Source of the DNA: Myxococcales bacterium
GTDB lineage: Bacteria; Myxococcota_A; Polyangia; Polyangiales; JAFGIB01
Direction: 5' to 3'
NCBI GenBank assembly: GCA_029880325.1
Contig: JAOUOP010000066.1
Span: 1-40,994, forward strand
DNA: 40,994 nt
Part shown: positions 33,054-40,872 of the stretch, piece by piece
How positions within the stretch are numbered: position 1 is the stretch's first letter
Layout: every line of letters begins with the position of its first letter
Notes under the pieces: model-generated
What the model was told of the DNA's origin: nothing
What the model saw: only the letters and a program-made list of their open reading frames with translations
Database searches by the model: none
Translations under genes and position numbers: made by a program

Positions 33054-36000
33054 AACCCACCTCCCACGATCAGGAAATACGACATGCCGGGCGCGCCGTT
33101 GTCGCCGAGGCAGCCGGGGTCTTCCTCCACGTTCTGGCCCGGGCAGCGGGTCAGCGGCACCACTCGGTAGACCATGCGCAGCGTCGTGCCCACGTTGGTC
33201 TCGAGCTGCTGAAAAAAGGTCAGCAGCCGCAGGTCCAGGCCCACGTCGGCGACCGCCCTGCGGCCGTTTTCGGCGCGATCGCGGAAGGGCACCTGGCGAT
33301 CGCCGTTCGCATCGAAGCCCCAGATATTGCCGCCGGAACCGAAGACCTGGGCGTAGATGTCTTCGATGAAGAGCGGGCCCAGATCCCAACCCAGGCGGCG
33401 CAGAAGCGGAAAGCGGTAGCTCAGGCCCAGGTTCGCCAGGGTCTCCCCCGCCAGGCCGAAGGAACCGTAACCCACAAAGCCCACCGAGGTGTTGAGTTCG
33501 GGCGCGGTCATCGACACCAGACGGCCGCCGCCGAAGAAGGGAATGAAGCGCACGTCGCGACTGATGTAGCCCAGCTGCAGGTCGACCTGGAGCGTGTGAT
33601 CGAAGAAGCCATCGAACAGGTCCGGCAGGGCCAGGTACTCGGTGAAGCGCAGGCTGGCGCGCGCGTAGGGCTGGCGACCGACCTCGATGGGGTCGTCGGC
33701 CGTGGAGGAGGCGGCGAGCGAAGTGTGGACTTCTTCGACGGCGAAGGCCCCCGACAGCGTGAGCTCGCGGTAGCCGCGGCGGTTGATGTCGCGCTCGCGG
33801 AAGGTGGGATCGCTGCGGTCGAGCCCGGAGTAGTCGAGCGTGAGGCTGAGCATGTCGCGGGCGAAGCGGGGCTCGACGAAGTCGTAGGGGCGCGCGCGCG
33901 CGCCGACGGTGGCACCCAGGTCGCGGATGGTCTCGGCACCGAGCGTCAGCGTGTGAAAGAGGTTGAGCGGCAACGAGGCCGACCCGTAGACAAAGCCCCA
34001 GCGGTAGTCGGTGACGTGGTCGTAGCTCTCACTCTCGCCGTCATAGGTGTAGAGGCTGCGGATCTGGGTCAGACCCAAGCGGGCCTGCAACGTCAGCGCC
34101 GTCATCTGGTTGCGGTAGTTGAAGAAGACGCTGCTGCGGTTGCCAGCGCTGGTGCGCAGCAGGAGCTGGTGGCTTCGCAGCTGATCTTCGAGCGCCATCT
34201 CGATGCCGGCCTGCATGCGCAGATCCGCACCAAAGGAGCGGCTGTCGTCGTAGTCGATGTCGAAGAGCGGCACGAATTGGGGCGTCAGCACGTGATCCGG
34301 GTGGAAGCCATTGTAGGCTTCACCACGGGGCGCCTGCGGGAACGCGGCCACGGCAGCGACCTGTGCCTTGTCGCGCACTTCGGTGACCACTTCTCCCGGT
34401 AGGAAGTCGCCCCGGGCATAGTGCATCTGGAAGCCGGTTCCGTAGAGCCGCGCCAACAGCACCCCGCCGGCGACGGGCACCGGGTAGTGGTGGGCGGTGA
34501 GCGCTTCGGTCACGCGCAGGCTGTGCGCCTGGCCCTCCGGCCGGAAGTAAATGCTCATGGTTCCGTCGCGAGCCGAGACGTAGTAGACGCCCTCGGCGCT
34601 CGGCGCCGGGTAGAGTTCGAAGGCTTCCTCGGTCGCGAAGGGCGAGAGCTGTGCGCGCTCGAAATCCCAATAGTAGATGTCGTGGTCATCGCCCACGCGC
34701 CGGGAGAAATACAGGCGCTTGCAGTCGGGGCTGTAGCGCGGGTCGCGAACTTCGTCGAAGGGCTGTTCGGGAAGGATAAAGCGCGGGGCGTCTGCGATGC
34801 GCACATCGTCTCTACCGAAGCCCTCGATGGCGTAGAGGGCCAGGCGCAGGCTGCCGTCGCCGTCGTTATACACACCGGCCAGCTCGGAGCGGGCGGCGCA
34901 GACGTCCATGTCGGTGAGCCTGGACTCGTGCAAAAGCCGGCGCTCCTCGCCCTCGCGCTCGACCAGGAAGAGACTCGCGCTGTCGAAGTCGGGCCGGTGC
35001 CAGTAGGGCAGCAGCCCCGGCTCGTCGTCGGCCTGGCGCAGCACGAAAAAGCTATCGTCGGTGTGGGGCGCCAGGGCAAAGCCTTCGCCGAGCGCTTCCA
35101 CATCGCTCACCAGCCGCCCCTTGGGGTCGAAGCGACCACCCTGGATCACGCGGCCAGCCAGAAAATAGAGCGTACCGTCGATGACCCGCAGCGGCGTGGC
35201 CTTGTAGTCGTTTCGCAGGTCATCGCGCTGGGCCGGCGTCAGGTCGCGATAGTCGAAGGCCTGCTCCTCGAAGCGCAGCGGCTTGCCGTCGTAGAGCCCC
35301 TGCCGCACTCGCCTTTCGTGCTCACTGTAGCGCAATTCGACCACGTCCCGATAGTCGGCTTCGAGGCGCGAAAGCGGCACGCCCAGCACCTGCTCGAAGA
35401 GGCCGTCGAAGGTCGGGTTCAGGCGCCGGCCGGCAGCCCGAAAGAGCCGGTGCACGCTGCCGTTGCCGAAGCGCTCTTCCAGGTAGATCAGGAAGGAAAA
35501 GCCCGTGTTGTACCACTGCTCGCCACCGTAGAAGGCCAGCTTGCCCAGCGGAAAGAAGAGACCATCCTCCCAGGCGGCGCGCTGAAAGGCGGCGCGATTT
35601 TCATCGTAGGCGTCGCGACCGAGCAGGTAGGTGTCGAATTGGGCGACGCCCTCGACGAACCAATGGGGCAAGTTGCGGCCATAGAGGGGCAGCCGCAGCA
35701 GCCCCTGGGCGCCGCCCGTGCGCGCCACGCCCGTGCCCAAAACCAGCGGCACGTTCTTGGTCCAGGGCGTGGCTGCATTGATCGATAGGATGTGGCTCAG
35801 CTCGTGGGTGAAAACGTTTTGGAGCCAAGCCGTGCGGCCGCGGCTGTGGAAGTTGGGCGGGGTCGGAAAGATCGTGATGCGGTCGTGGGCCGAGTCGGCA
35901 AAGCCATTGCTGTAGCCGGTGTAGGAGACGACGGTGACGGTGATCTTGCGCGCCGGCTTGTACCGATAGAAGCGATTGAGACGCTCGAAGGTGGCGTCGG

Positions 36001-36217
36001 CGATCTGCATCAGATAGGCCACCGTACGCGGACTGCCGGCGGTGAAGTAGAAGCGGAAGTGGCGGGTCTCGGCCACCTGCCACCCGTCCTGGGGGCGGTT
36101 GTACTGGCCGTAGGGCGCGGCCCGGAGCGGGCTCGGCGCAGCTGGCGAGAACGCGATCGCGAAAAGCCCAGCCCACGCGCAACAAAGCCGCCACTGAGAC
36201 GCAGCCCTGGTCCTCAT
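33050..36217 (-). CDS. Metalloprotease-propeller-beta-barrel outer-membrane protein
   Basis: Protein of 1055 residues with a signal peptide (about 1-34, ending LRA-AP). The N-terminal part is a gluzincin-type peptidase: H138-E-L-S-H142 (FTHELSHILS) and third-ligand candidate Glu189 in HWFVEGVAQF, all present. The middle (about 330-650) has repeated Y-F-S-R/Y-x-D-x-D and YSPDCKRLYFSRR blades like TolB/WD40-type PD40 propellers. The rest (about 680-1055) has alternating strands and ends in Phe, as outer-membrane barrels do; parts resemble BamA/D15-type barrels (LGLSYRFPLLRRLGW). It overlaps the gene before it by ATGA and the one after by TTGA. Protease activity is likely; the substrate is unknown. 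Confidence 0.78.
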   Translation of the reverse strand: MRTRAASQWRLCCAWAGLFAIAFSPAAPSPLRAAPYGQYNRPQDGWQVAETRHFRFYFTAGSPRTVAYLMQIADATFERLNRFYRYKPARKITVTVVSYTGYSNGFADSAHDRITIFPTPPNFHSRGRTAWLQNVFTHELSHILSINAATPWTKNVPLVLGTGVARTGGAQGLLRLPLYGRNLPHWFVEGVAQFDTYLLGRDAYDENRAAFQRAAWEDGLFFPLGKLAFYGGEQWYNTGFSFLIYLEERFGNGSVHRLFRAAGRRLNPTFDGLFEQVLGVPLSRLEADYRDVVELRYSEHERRVRQGLYDGKPLRFEEQAFDYRDLTPAQRDDLRNDYKATPLRVIDGTLYFLAGRVIQGGRFDPKGRLVSDVEALGEGFALAPHTDDSFFVLRQADDEPGLLPYWHRPDFDSASLFLVEREGEERRLLHESRLTDMDVCAARSELAGVYNDGDGSLRLALYAIEGFGRDDVRIADAPRFILPEQPFDEVRDPRYSPDCKRLYFSRRVGDDHDIYYWDFERAQLSPFATEEAFELYPAPSAEGVYYVSARDGTMSIYFRPEGQAHSLRVTEALTAHHYPVPVAGGVLLARLYGTGFQMHYARGDFLPGEVVTEVRDKAQVAAVAAFPQAPRGEAYNGFHPDHVLTPQFVPLFDIDYDDSRSFGADLRMQAGIEMALEDQLRSHQLLLRTSAGNRSSVFFNYRNQMTALTLQARLGLTQIRSLYTYDGESESYDHVTDYRWGFVYGSASLPLNLFHTLTLGAETIRDLGATVGARARPYDFVEPRFARDMLSLTLDYSGLDRSDPTFRERDINRRGYRELTLSGAFAVEEVHTSLAASSTADDPIEVGRQPYARASLRFTEYLALPDLFDGFFDHTLQVDLQLGYISRDVRFIPFFGGGRLVSMTAPELNTSVGFVGYGSFGLAGETLANLGLSYRFPLLRRLGWDLGPLFIEDIYAQVFGSGGNIWGFDANGDRQVPFRDRAENGRRAVADVGLDLRLLTFFQQLETNVGTTLRMVYRVVPLTRCPGQNVEEDPGCLGDNGAPGMSYFLIVGGGF

Positions 36218-37203
36218 CGCCGCCGCACCTCCCAGATAAGCGACAGCCCCCGCTCCGGCATGCGCAGCGGGAAGAATGGATCGCTTTGGAATGCCTGGAA
36301 CAGGGGCAAGCTAGCGCGCAACTGCAGGTGATGTTCGGAGGCCAGCTCCAGCTCGATTCCGGCCGCGGCGTAGAGTTCGTAGAGGAAGCGAAAGTCGAAA
36401 ACCTCGATGCGTTCGGACTGCTGCATCAGGCGCGGCACTTCGCTCACTTCGGCCCGTGGTAAAAGCAGCAAAGACAGACTCTTGGTGAGACCGATGCGCG
36501 TCTGCAGCTCCAGGCGGTGTCCCAAGAAATCGCCGAAGCCGCCGCTGGCATAGCTCTGATTGCCCACACGGCGCACCAGATAGGTCGCCGCCGATCCGAC
36601 GAAGTAGGCGAAGCGATAGTCGAGGGCTGCCTCGACAGCGCCGAGTGCGAGCGCGAGTCGCCCCGAAGCGAAGACCTGGCTCTGGCCGGTACTCAGGGGC
36701 ATGCGGCGGGGAAAGGTATTGGAAGCCGGATTGTCGTCGAGGCCGATGACGCTGCCAAAGCGGCCCGAAAACGACCACGCTCCAAACTCAGCCACCCGGT
36801 AGCCGAAGGCCAGGGAGGGGTCGGCCAGGCCGAAGCCCGAAAGCGAATGTTCGAGGGGTCCGAGCGCCTGCTCCGGCGAGATCACGACCCAGTCGAGCGT
36901 CACCAGGGCATGGCGATAGGCGAGCGGCAAGCCCACCTCGAACGAAAGCCGCGGCGTGATGGAAACGCCCAGCTGCAGCTTGGCGCGTAGCTCACTGGCG
37001 ACCAATCGCTGCAGGCGCTGCTGAAAGAGATAGACGGGATACTCGAAGTCGTCGCGCGCGGCGTAGTGAAACGCCGAGTGGATGCCCACCTGGTAGCGCG
37101 GCGCCTTCGGCTCCGACTGGGCCCGGGCGAGCCCCGCCGCCGCGATCACCACAAGGGCGAGACAGGCAGCGAGCGCCCGCGATGCCGGCGTGATCTGGGC
37201 CAT
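36214..37203 (-). CDS. Outer-membrane beta-barrel protein, first gene of envelope unit
   Basis: Protein of 329 residues with a signal peptide (MAQITPASRALAACLALVVI, then cleavage near ARA-QS). The mature part is a series of amphipathic strands with aromatic ends (LSFEVGLPLAYRHALV; PSLAFGYRVAEFGAW; AALDYRFAYFVG; HHLQLRASLPLFQ), typical of a transporter- or porin-like barrel. The family is not recognised. ATG 37203 gives the proper signal peptide; GTG 37221 would add six residues. Its stop overlaps the start of the metalloprotease/barrel gene (ATGA), so the products are likely made in equal amounts. It follows murA by 30 bp. Confidence 0.68.
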   Translation of the reverse strand: MAQITPASRALAACLALVVIAAAGLARAQSEPKAPRYQVGIHSAFHYAARDDFEYPVYLFQQRLQRLVASELRAKLQLGVSITPRLSFEVGLPLAYRHALVTLDWVVISPEQALGPLEHSLSGFGLADPSLAFGYRVAEFGAWSFSGRFGSVIGLDDNPASNTFPRRMPLSTGQSQVFASGRLALALGAVEAALDYRFAYFVGSAATYLVRRVGNQSYASGGFGDFLGHRLELQTRIGLTKSLSLLLLPRAEVSEVPRLMQQSERIEVFDFRFLYELYAAAGIELELASEHHLQLRASLPLFQAFQSDPFFPLRMPERGLSLIWEVRRR

Positions 37204-37233
37204 CGGGGCTTCAAATACCACGCGCGGCGCAAG

Positions 37234-38529
37234 TCAGGCATCGCTCCAGCGAACCGCGGCACCCAGGTTCTGCAGGTTTTCGACGAAGCGCGGATGGGCG
37301 CGGCGAATCGGATCGGCGTTGTGGATCACGCTCTGCCCATCGATGGAAGCAGCCACCATGTAGAGGGCGACCGCCGCCCGAATCACGTAGGGAGCCTCCA
37401 CCGCCGCGGCGTGCAGGGGACGGTCGCCGAAGACGATGATGCGGTGGGGATCGCTGACCACCACATGGGCGCCAAACTTGCCCAACTCCGGAATCCAGGT
37501 GAAGCCACCCTCGTAAACCTTGTTCCAGAACTGCATCGCCCCGCGTGCGCGCACCGACAGGGCGACCATCAGCGGCAAAAGGTCCACGGGAAAATAGGGC
37601 CAGGGCGCGGCCTCGATGCGCGGCAACAGCGACGGCGTCATCGGCTCGCGAATGCGAAGGGTCTGACCGGCGGCCACGCGCGCATGACTTTCGGCGTGCT
37701 CGACCTCGATGCCAAGCTTGGAAAAGGCGCGATCGATCAGCGGAAAGTGTTCGTGGGGCACGGGCGAGACCGAGACCTCACCGCCTGTGATGGCACCGAT
37801 GGCCAGGAAGGTCGTGATCTCATGGTGATCGGGTGAGACCGACGCTTCGCCCTCCGAGAGTTCATCCACGCCATGAACGGTCAACATGCTCGAGCCCACC
37901 CCCTCGATGCGCGCCCCCAGGGCGTTGAGCAGACAGCACAGGTCCTGGACGTGGGGCTCGCTGGCGGCGTTGCGGATCACCGAGGTGCCCTGGGCCAGGG
38001 CCGCAGCCATGACGAAGTTCTCGGTGGTGGTGACCGACATGTAGTCTTGCCAGACCTCGGTGGCGGCGAAGCGCGCCGGCAGGCTCAGGCCCACGGGAGG
38101 CCCGGCGTCGACACGCGCCCCCAATGCGCTCAACACTTCCAGATGCGGATCGATCTCGCGCATGCCCAGGCTGCACCCCTGGGTGTCGCTGTCGAGCACC
38201 ACGCGCGCCCCGCGATGCAAGAGGGCCGGCAGCAGCATCAGCGACGAGCGCATACCCTCGGGTAGCGGGGGCGCTTCGCTCAGGCGCCCTACCCCCTGGT
38301 GGCACAGGCGCATGACGCCGCGTTCGGGCTGCCAGTCGATCTCCGATCCCAGGGCCTGCATGTAGGCCACCAGCTTGCGCACGTCGGTGATCTCGGGAAC
38401 GTTGTGCAGAACGACGGGAGCGTCGCTCAGCAACGTCGCGCACAGCATGGGCAGCGCGGCATTCTTGTTGCCAGAGACGACGACCTCTCCGGAGAGGGGC
38501 CGTCCACCCTGGACCAAGAGGTCAGCCAT
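37234..38529 (-). CDS. murA: UDP-N-acetylglucosamine 1-carboxyvinyltransferase
   Basis: Cytoplasmic enzyme of 431 residues that adds enolpyruvate from PEP to UDP-GlcNAc, the first committed step of peptidoglycan synthesis. Landmarks: SGNKNAALPMLCATLL (19-34) with the substrate Lys-Asn, EGMRSSLMLLPALL for the conserved Arg, catalytic Cys119 in QGCSLGMREIDPH, and the FPVDLLPLM segment with the base Asp. A Cys rather than Asp at 119 implies normal fosfomycin sensitivity. The sequence around the Cys departs from the usual G-G-C-A-I-G-x-R, so it may be a divergent or second MurA. It starts only 5 bp after the histone-like gene and precedes the envelope unit. Confidence 0.92.
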   Translation of the reverse strand: MADLLVQGGRPLSGEVVVSGNKNAALPMLCATLLSDAPVVLHNVPEITDVRKLVAYMQALGSEIDWQPERGVMRLCHQGVGRLSEAPPLPEGMRSSLMLLPALLHRGARVVLDSDTQGCSLGMREIDPHLEVLSALGARVDAGPPVGLSLPARFAATEVWQDYMSVTTTENFVMAAALAQGTSVIRNAASEPHVQDLCCLLNALGARIEGVGSSMLTVHGVDELSEGEASVSPDHHEITTFLAIGAITGGEVSVSPVPHEHFPLIDRAFSKLGIEVEHAESHARVAAGQTLRIREPMTPSLLPRIEAAPWPYFPVDLLPLMVALSVRARGAMQFWNKVYEGGFTWIPELGKFGAHVVVSDPHRIIVFGDRPLHAAAVEAPYVIRAAVALYMVAASIDGQSVIHNADPIRRAHPRFVENLQNLGAAVRWSDA

Positions 38530-38534
38530 CGGGC

Positions 38535-39695
38535 CTACCAGTCGTCGTCGATGCGATCGGGGGGCGCGTCGACCGGCGGCGGCGCCCCGCTGGGATCGCG
38601 CTCGTCATCCTCCTCGGCGGGAGCCGCATCGGAATCGCTCTTGCCCATATAACGGAAAGTGGGGCGATCGGAGTCTCCACGGGCAGTCGTCGTGTCGTCG
38701 TCCGAGTTGTCGTCCGAGTTGTCGTCGGTGTCGAAATCCTCATCGGGCTGGGTCGGAGGCTCCGATGGCGGATTCGAGTCCGGCAAGAGCGGAGGAGGAG
38801 GCAACGGCTCGGAGGCCTCGGCTTCAGCTTCGGCGGAAGCCGGCGGCGGCGGCGAACTCGAAACGGGGGGCGGAGGAGGAGCCGACGAGACCGGCTCGAC
38901 GACCGGAGCCACCACTTCCTGAACCACCTCGACGGGGGTGACTTGCTCTTCGATGACGGGCGCCACCTTCGGCGCGGCCTTCTTCGGCGCAGCCTTCTTC
39001 TTGCTCGCCTTCTTCTTGGCAGCCTTCTTCGGCGCGGCCTCCGTCTTCACCGCAGCCTTCTTCTTGCTCGCCTTCTTCTTGGTAGCCTTCTTCGGCGCGG
39101 CCTCCGTCTTCACCGCAGCCTTCTTCTTCGGCGCAGCCTTCTTCTTCGGCGCAGCCTTCTTCTTCGGCGCAGCCTTCTTCTTCGGCGCAGCCTTCTTCTT
39201 CGGCGCAGCCTTCTTCTTCGGCGCAGCCTTCTTCTTCGGCGCAGCCTTCTTCTTGGCGGCCTTCTTCTTCGCGACCTTCTTCTTGGCGACCTTCTTCGGC
39301 GCGGCCTTCTTCTTGCTCGCCTTCTTCTTGGCGGCCTTCTTCTTGGCGGCCTTCTTCTTGGCGACCTTCTTCTTGGCGGCCTTCTTCGGCGCGGCCTTCT
39401 TCGACGCCTTCTTCGACGCCTTCTTCTTGGCGGCCTTCTTCTTGGCAGCCTTCTTCGGCGCGGCCTTCTTCGACGCCTTCTTCGACGCCTTCTTCTTGGC
39501 AGCCTTCTTCTTGGCAGCCTTCTTCGGCGCGGCCTTCTTCGACGCCTTCTTCTTGGCAGCCTTCTTCTTGGCAGCCTTCCTCGGCGCGGCCTTCTTCTTG
39601 CTCGCCTTCTTCTTGGCGACCTTCTTCGATGCGGCCTTCTTCGACGACTTCTTCACCAGCTTCTTCTTGGAAGCGCCCGTTCTCTTGCTAGCCAT
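38535..39695 (-). CDS. Histone H1-like Lys/Ala-rich protein with acidic tail
   Basis: Protein of 386 residues in two halves of opposite charge. Residues 1-243 are almost only Lys, Ala, Pro and Ser in KKKAAPKK and SKKA units, like the C-terminal tail of eukaryotic H1 and bacterial H1-like DNA compaction proteins. Residues 244-386 are Pro-rich and very acidic (DEDFDTDDNSDD; EEDDERD). There is no globular domain. The basic part should bind DNA; the tail may lower affinity or bind partners. The repeat copy number may differ between strains. No ribosome-binding site precedes ATG 39695, while a promoter -10 ends 6 bp before it, so the mRNA may be leaderless. murA follows by 5 bp. Confidence 0.82.
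   Translation of the reverse strand: MASKRTGASKKKLVKKSSKKAASKKVAKKKASKKKAAPRKAAKKKAAKKKASKKAAPKKAAKKKAAKKKASKKASKKAAPKKAAKKKAAKKKASKKASKKAAPKKAAKKKVAKKKAAKKKAAKKKASKKKAAPKKVAKKKVAKKKAAKKKAAPKKKAAPKKKAAPKKKAAPKKKAAPKKKAAPKKKAAPKKKAAVKTEAAPKKATKKKASKKKAAVKTEAAPKKAAKKKASKKKAAPKKAAPKVAPVIEEQVTPVEVVQEVVAPVVEPVSSAPPPPPVSSSPPPPASAEAEAEASEPLPPPPLLPDSNPPSEPPTQPDEDFDTDDNSDDNSDDDTTTARGDSDRPTFRYMGKSDSDAAPAEEDDERDPSGAPPPVDAPPDRIDDDW
38968..39673. repeat. Coding repeat array within the histone-like gene
   Basis: About 700 bp of Lys/Ala codons repeat imperfectly. The cleanest part, about 39121-39255, has seven consecutive copies of an 18-bp unit encoding AAPKKK. Larger blocks (AAPKKAAKKKAAKKKASKKASKK type) recur at about 39380-39560. 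The array keeps reading frame through unit lengths that are multiples of three, and it leaves both forward-strand frames open by chance. Confidence 0.85.
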
Positions 39696-39701
39696 GGCCG
39701 C

Positions 39702-39729
39702 ATGGTACAGCGCAGCCTGCTCGCCTCAA
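39702..39729 (-). promoter_or_regulatory. Candidate promoter of the histone-like gene (leaderless)
   Basis: TTGAGG (39729-39724), a 16-bp spacer and TACCAT (39707-39702) on the minus strand. The -10 ends six bases before the ATG at 39695, where transcription would begin, and no Shine-Dalgarno sequence is present. Both facts fit leaderless translation. Confidence 0.4.
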
Positions 39730-40120
39730 AGTCGCAGTTTCAAGATTTGGCCCTCGCCCCATCTCCGGGACACACCATCGGACGCCGTAGCTGCCGATGC
39801 GCGCGGCCCGGAAGATCGTCGGCTCGGTTCGAAGCGCGCCAAACCGAAAGCCGATCGCCGACGGGCACCGCGACCGGTCACGGGCCAGGGTCACAAGCCA
39901 CCAACTCGAGGTCCAAGCTCAGCTCGACCGCAGCTCTCGACGCCCCCGACAGAGCGTTCGCCGACCCCCAACCCCAGCCCCCAGGACTGGCGACATCGAA
40001 GAGGTCTGCTACCTATCCCTATGCAGCCCCAATCGATTGGAAACACCCGCCGCCGTAATTAATCGCGTGTGTTCCCCCGCAAAAATGCGGGGAAATGCCC
40101 CTTCACATGGGGGGGTAGGC
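39730..40120. other. Long intergenic region without recognisable gene
   Basis: The gap between the histone-like gene and the final regulator is about 500 bp, the longest in the window. Frames through it are short, have no ribosome-binding site and no recognisable product. The left part is GC-rich with no visible structure. From about 40030 the DNA becomes more AT-rich (GTAATTAATCGCG), followed by the hairpins and promoter listed separately. Confidence 0.5.
40075..40112 (+). other. Two hairpins just upstream of regulator promoter
   Basis: CCCCGC-AAAAAT-GCGGGG (40075-40092) is a perfect 6-bp stem. It is followed by CCCC-TTCACAT-GGGG (from 40098). They end about 10 bp before a -35 element. No T-run follows, so they are more likely operator or structural sites than a terminator. 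Confidence 0.4.
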
Positions 40121-40150
40121 TTGACGCCGGAATTGGCAAGCTGCTACCAA
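40121..40150 (+). promoter_or_regulatory. Candidate promoter of the LuxR-type regulator
   Basis: TTGACG (40121-40126) and TACCAA (40145-40150) are 18 bp apart, in an AT-richer patch. Transcription would start near 40157, leaving a leader of about 38 nt that contains GGGAGG (40183-40188) six bases before the GTG start. Confidence 0.45.
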
Positions 40151-40194
40151 ATTATTCCGTGGGCGCCACGCAAGGTCGCCCCGGGAGGTAAACC

Positions 40195-40872
40195 GTGAGC
40201 GGTTTTGAAGGCTCCCTCAGCGATCTGAACATTGTCTACGTAGGCGACCCGGCAGCACCTCAGCTCGGTTGGCTCAAGGCGGCCGGCGCCAACGTGGTTG
40301 TCGCCTCGACGGCGGAAGAGGCCCGCACGGCCGCCGAAAAGGATCCAACCGCGGTCGACGCCGCCATGATCGACGCCGACTGGCCCGAAGTGGGCTGGCT
40401 GGGGCTGGCGCGCGATCTTCCGAGTTCCTGCGAGCTGCTGGTGCTCAGCGACCGCCCCGACGTGGCCCTTTTCGACGCGGTCTCCACCCTGCGTGGCGAC
40501 TTTCTCTCCAAGTCCGCCGCCCAGACCGACCTGATTTTCAGGCTCAAGAACACGACCAAGCTCTCGGTGCCCAGCATGCGCCGGCTGGCAGTCAACGCCG
40601 CCAAGCTCTGGAGTCTGCCGCGGCAGCTCTCGCGCCTGCTCTACTTCAACCTGTGGTCCTACTCGGATCAGGAAATCGCCGACGCCATGGGCCTCAGCCG
40701 CCACACGATCCAGGAGTACCAGGACGAGCTGCGCCGCCGCACTGGCGTGCGCACCAAGCACGCCTACCTGCGGCGTCTGCTCGAATACGCCGGCGAAGAG
40801 CCCCCGCTGTCGATGAGCGACAACACCCGCGCCCACGTCACCCAATACCGGCGCCGCGTCGAAAACACCTAG
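40195..40872 (+). CDS. LuxR-type transcription regulator with partial receiver domain
   Basis: Protein of 225 residues. The first about 120 residues look like a response-regulator receiver: strand LNIVYVGDP, phosphoacceptor-like Asp60 in MIDADWP, LLVLSDRPD, and Lys in FLSKSAA. The usual acidic pair after strand 1 is reduced to a single Asp (VGD) and the conserved Thr/Ser position is altered, so phosphorylation is doubtful. The C-terminal part (about 135-195) is a LuxR/sigma region 4-like helix-turn-helix: SYSDQEIADAMGLSRHTIQEYQDEL. The GTG start has GGGAGG six bases upstream. No histidine kinase is adjacent. Its target may include its own hairpin-rich promoter. Confidence 0.8.
   Translation: MSGFEGSLSDLNIVYVGDPAAPQLGWLKAAGANVVVASTAEEARTAAEKDPTAVDAAMIDADWPEVGWLGLARDLPSSCELLVLSDRPDVALFDAVSTLRGDFLSKSAAQTDLIFRLKNTTKLSVPSMRRLAVNAAKLWSLPRQLSRLLYFNLWSYSDQEIADAMGLSRHTIQEYQDELRRRTGVRTKHAYLRRLLEYAGEEPPLSMSDNTRAHVTQYRRRVENT

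Noticed and set aside
34421..35788. 455-codon frame antisense to the metalloprotease-barrel gene
   Set aside because: No motifs; the opposite strand encodes HELSH and a signal peptide.
38938..40062. Long forward-strand open frames rich in Phe/Ala or Leu/Arg
   Set aside because: They are antisense to the Lys/Ala repeat codons of the histone-like gene and stay open only because the repeat lacks stops in those frames.
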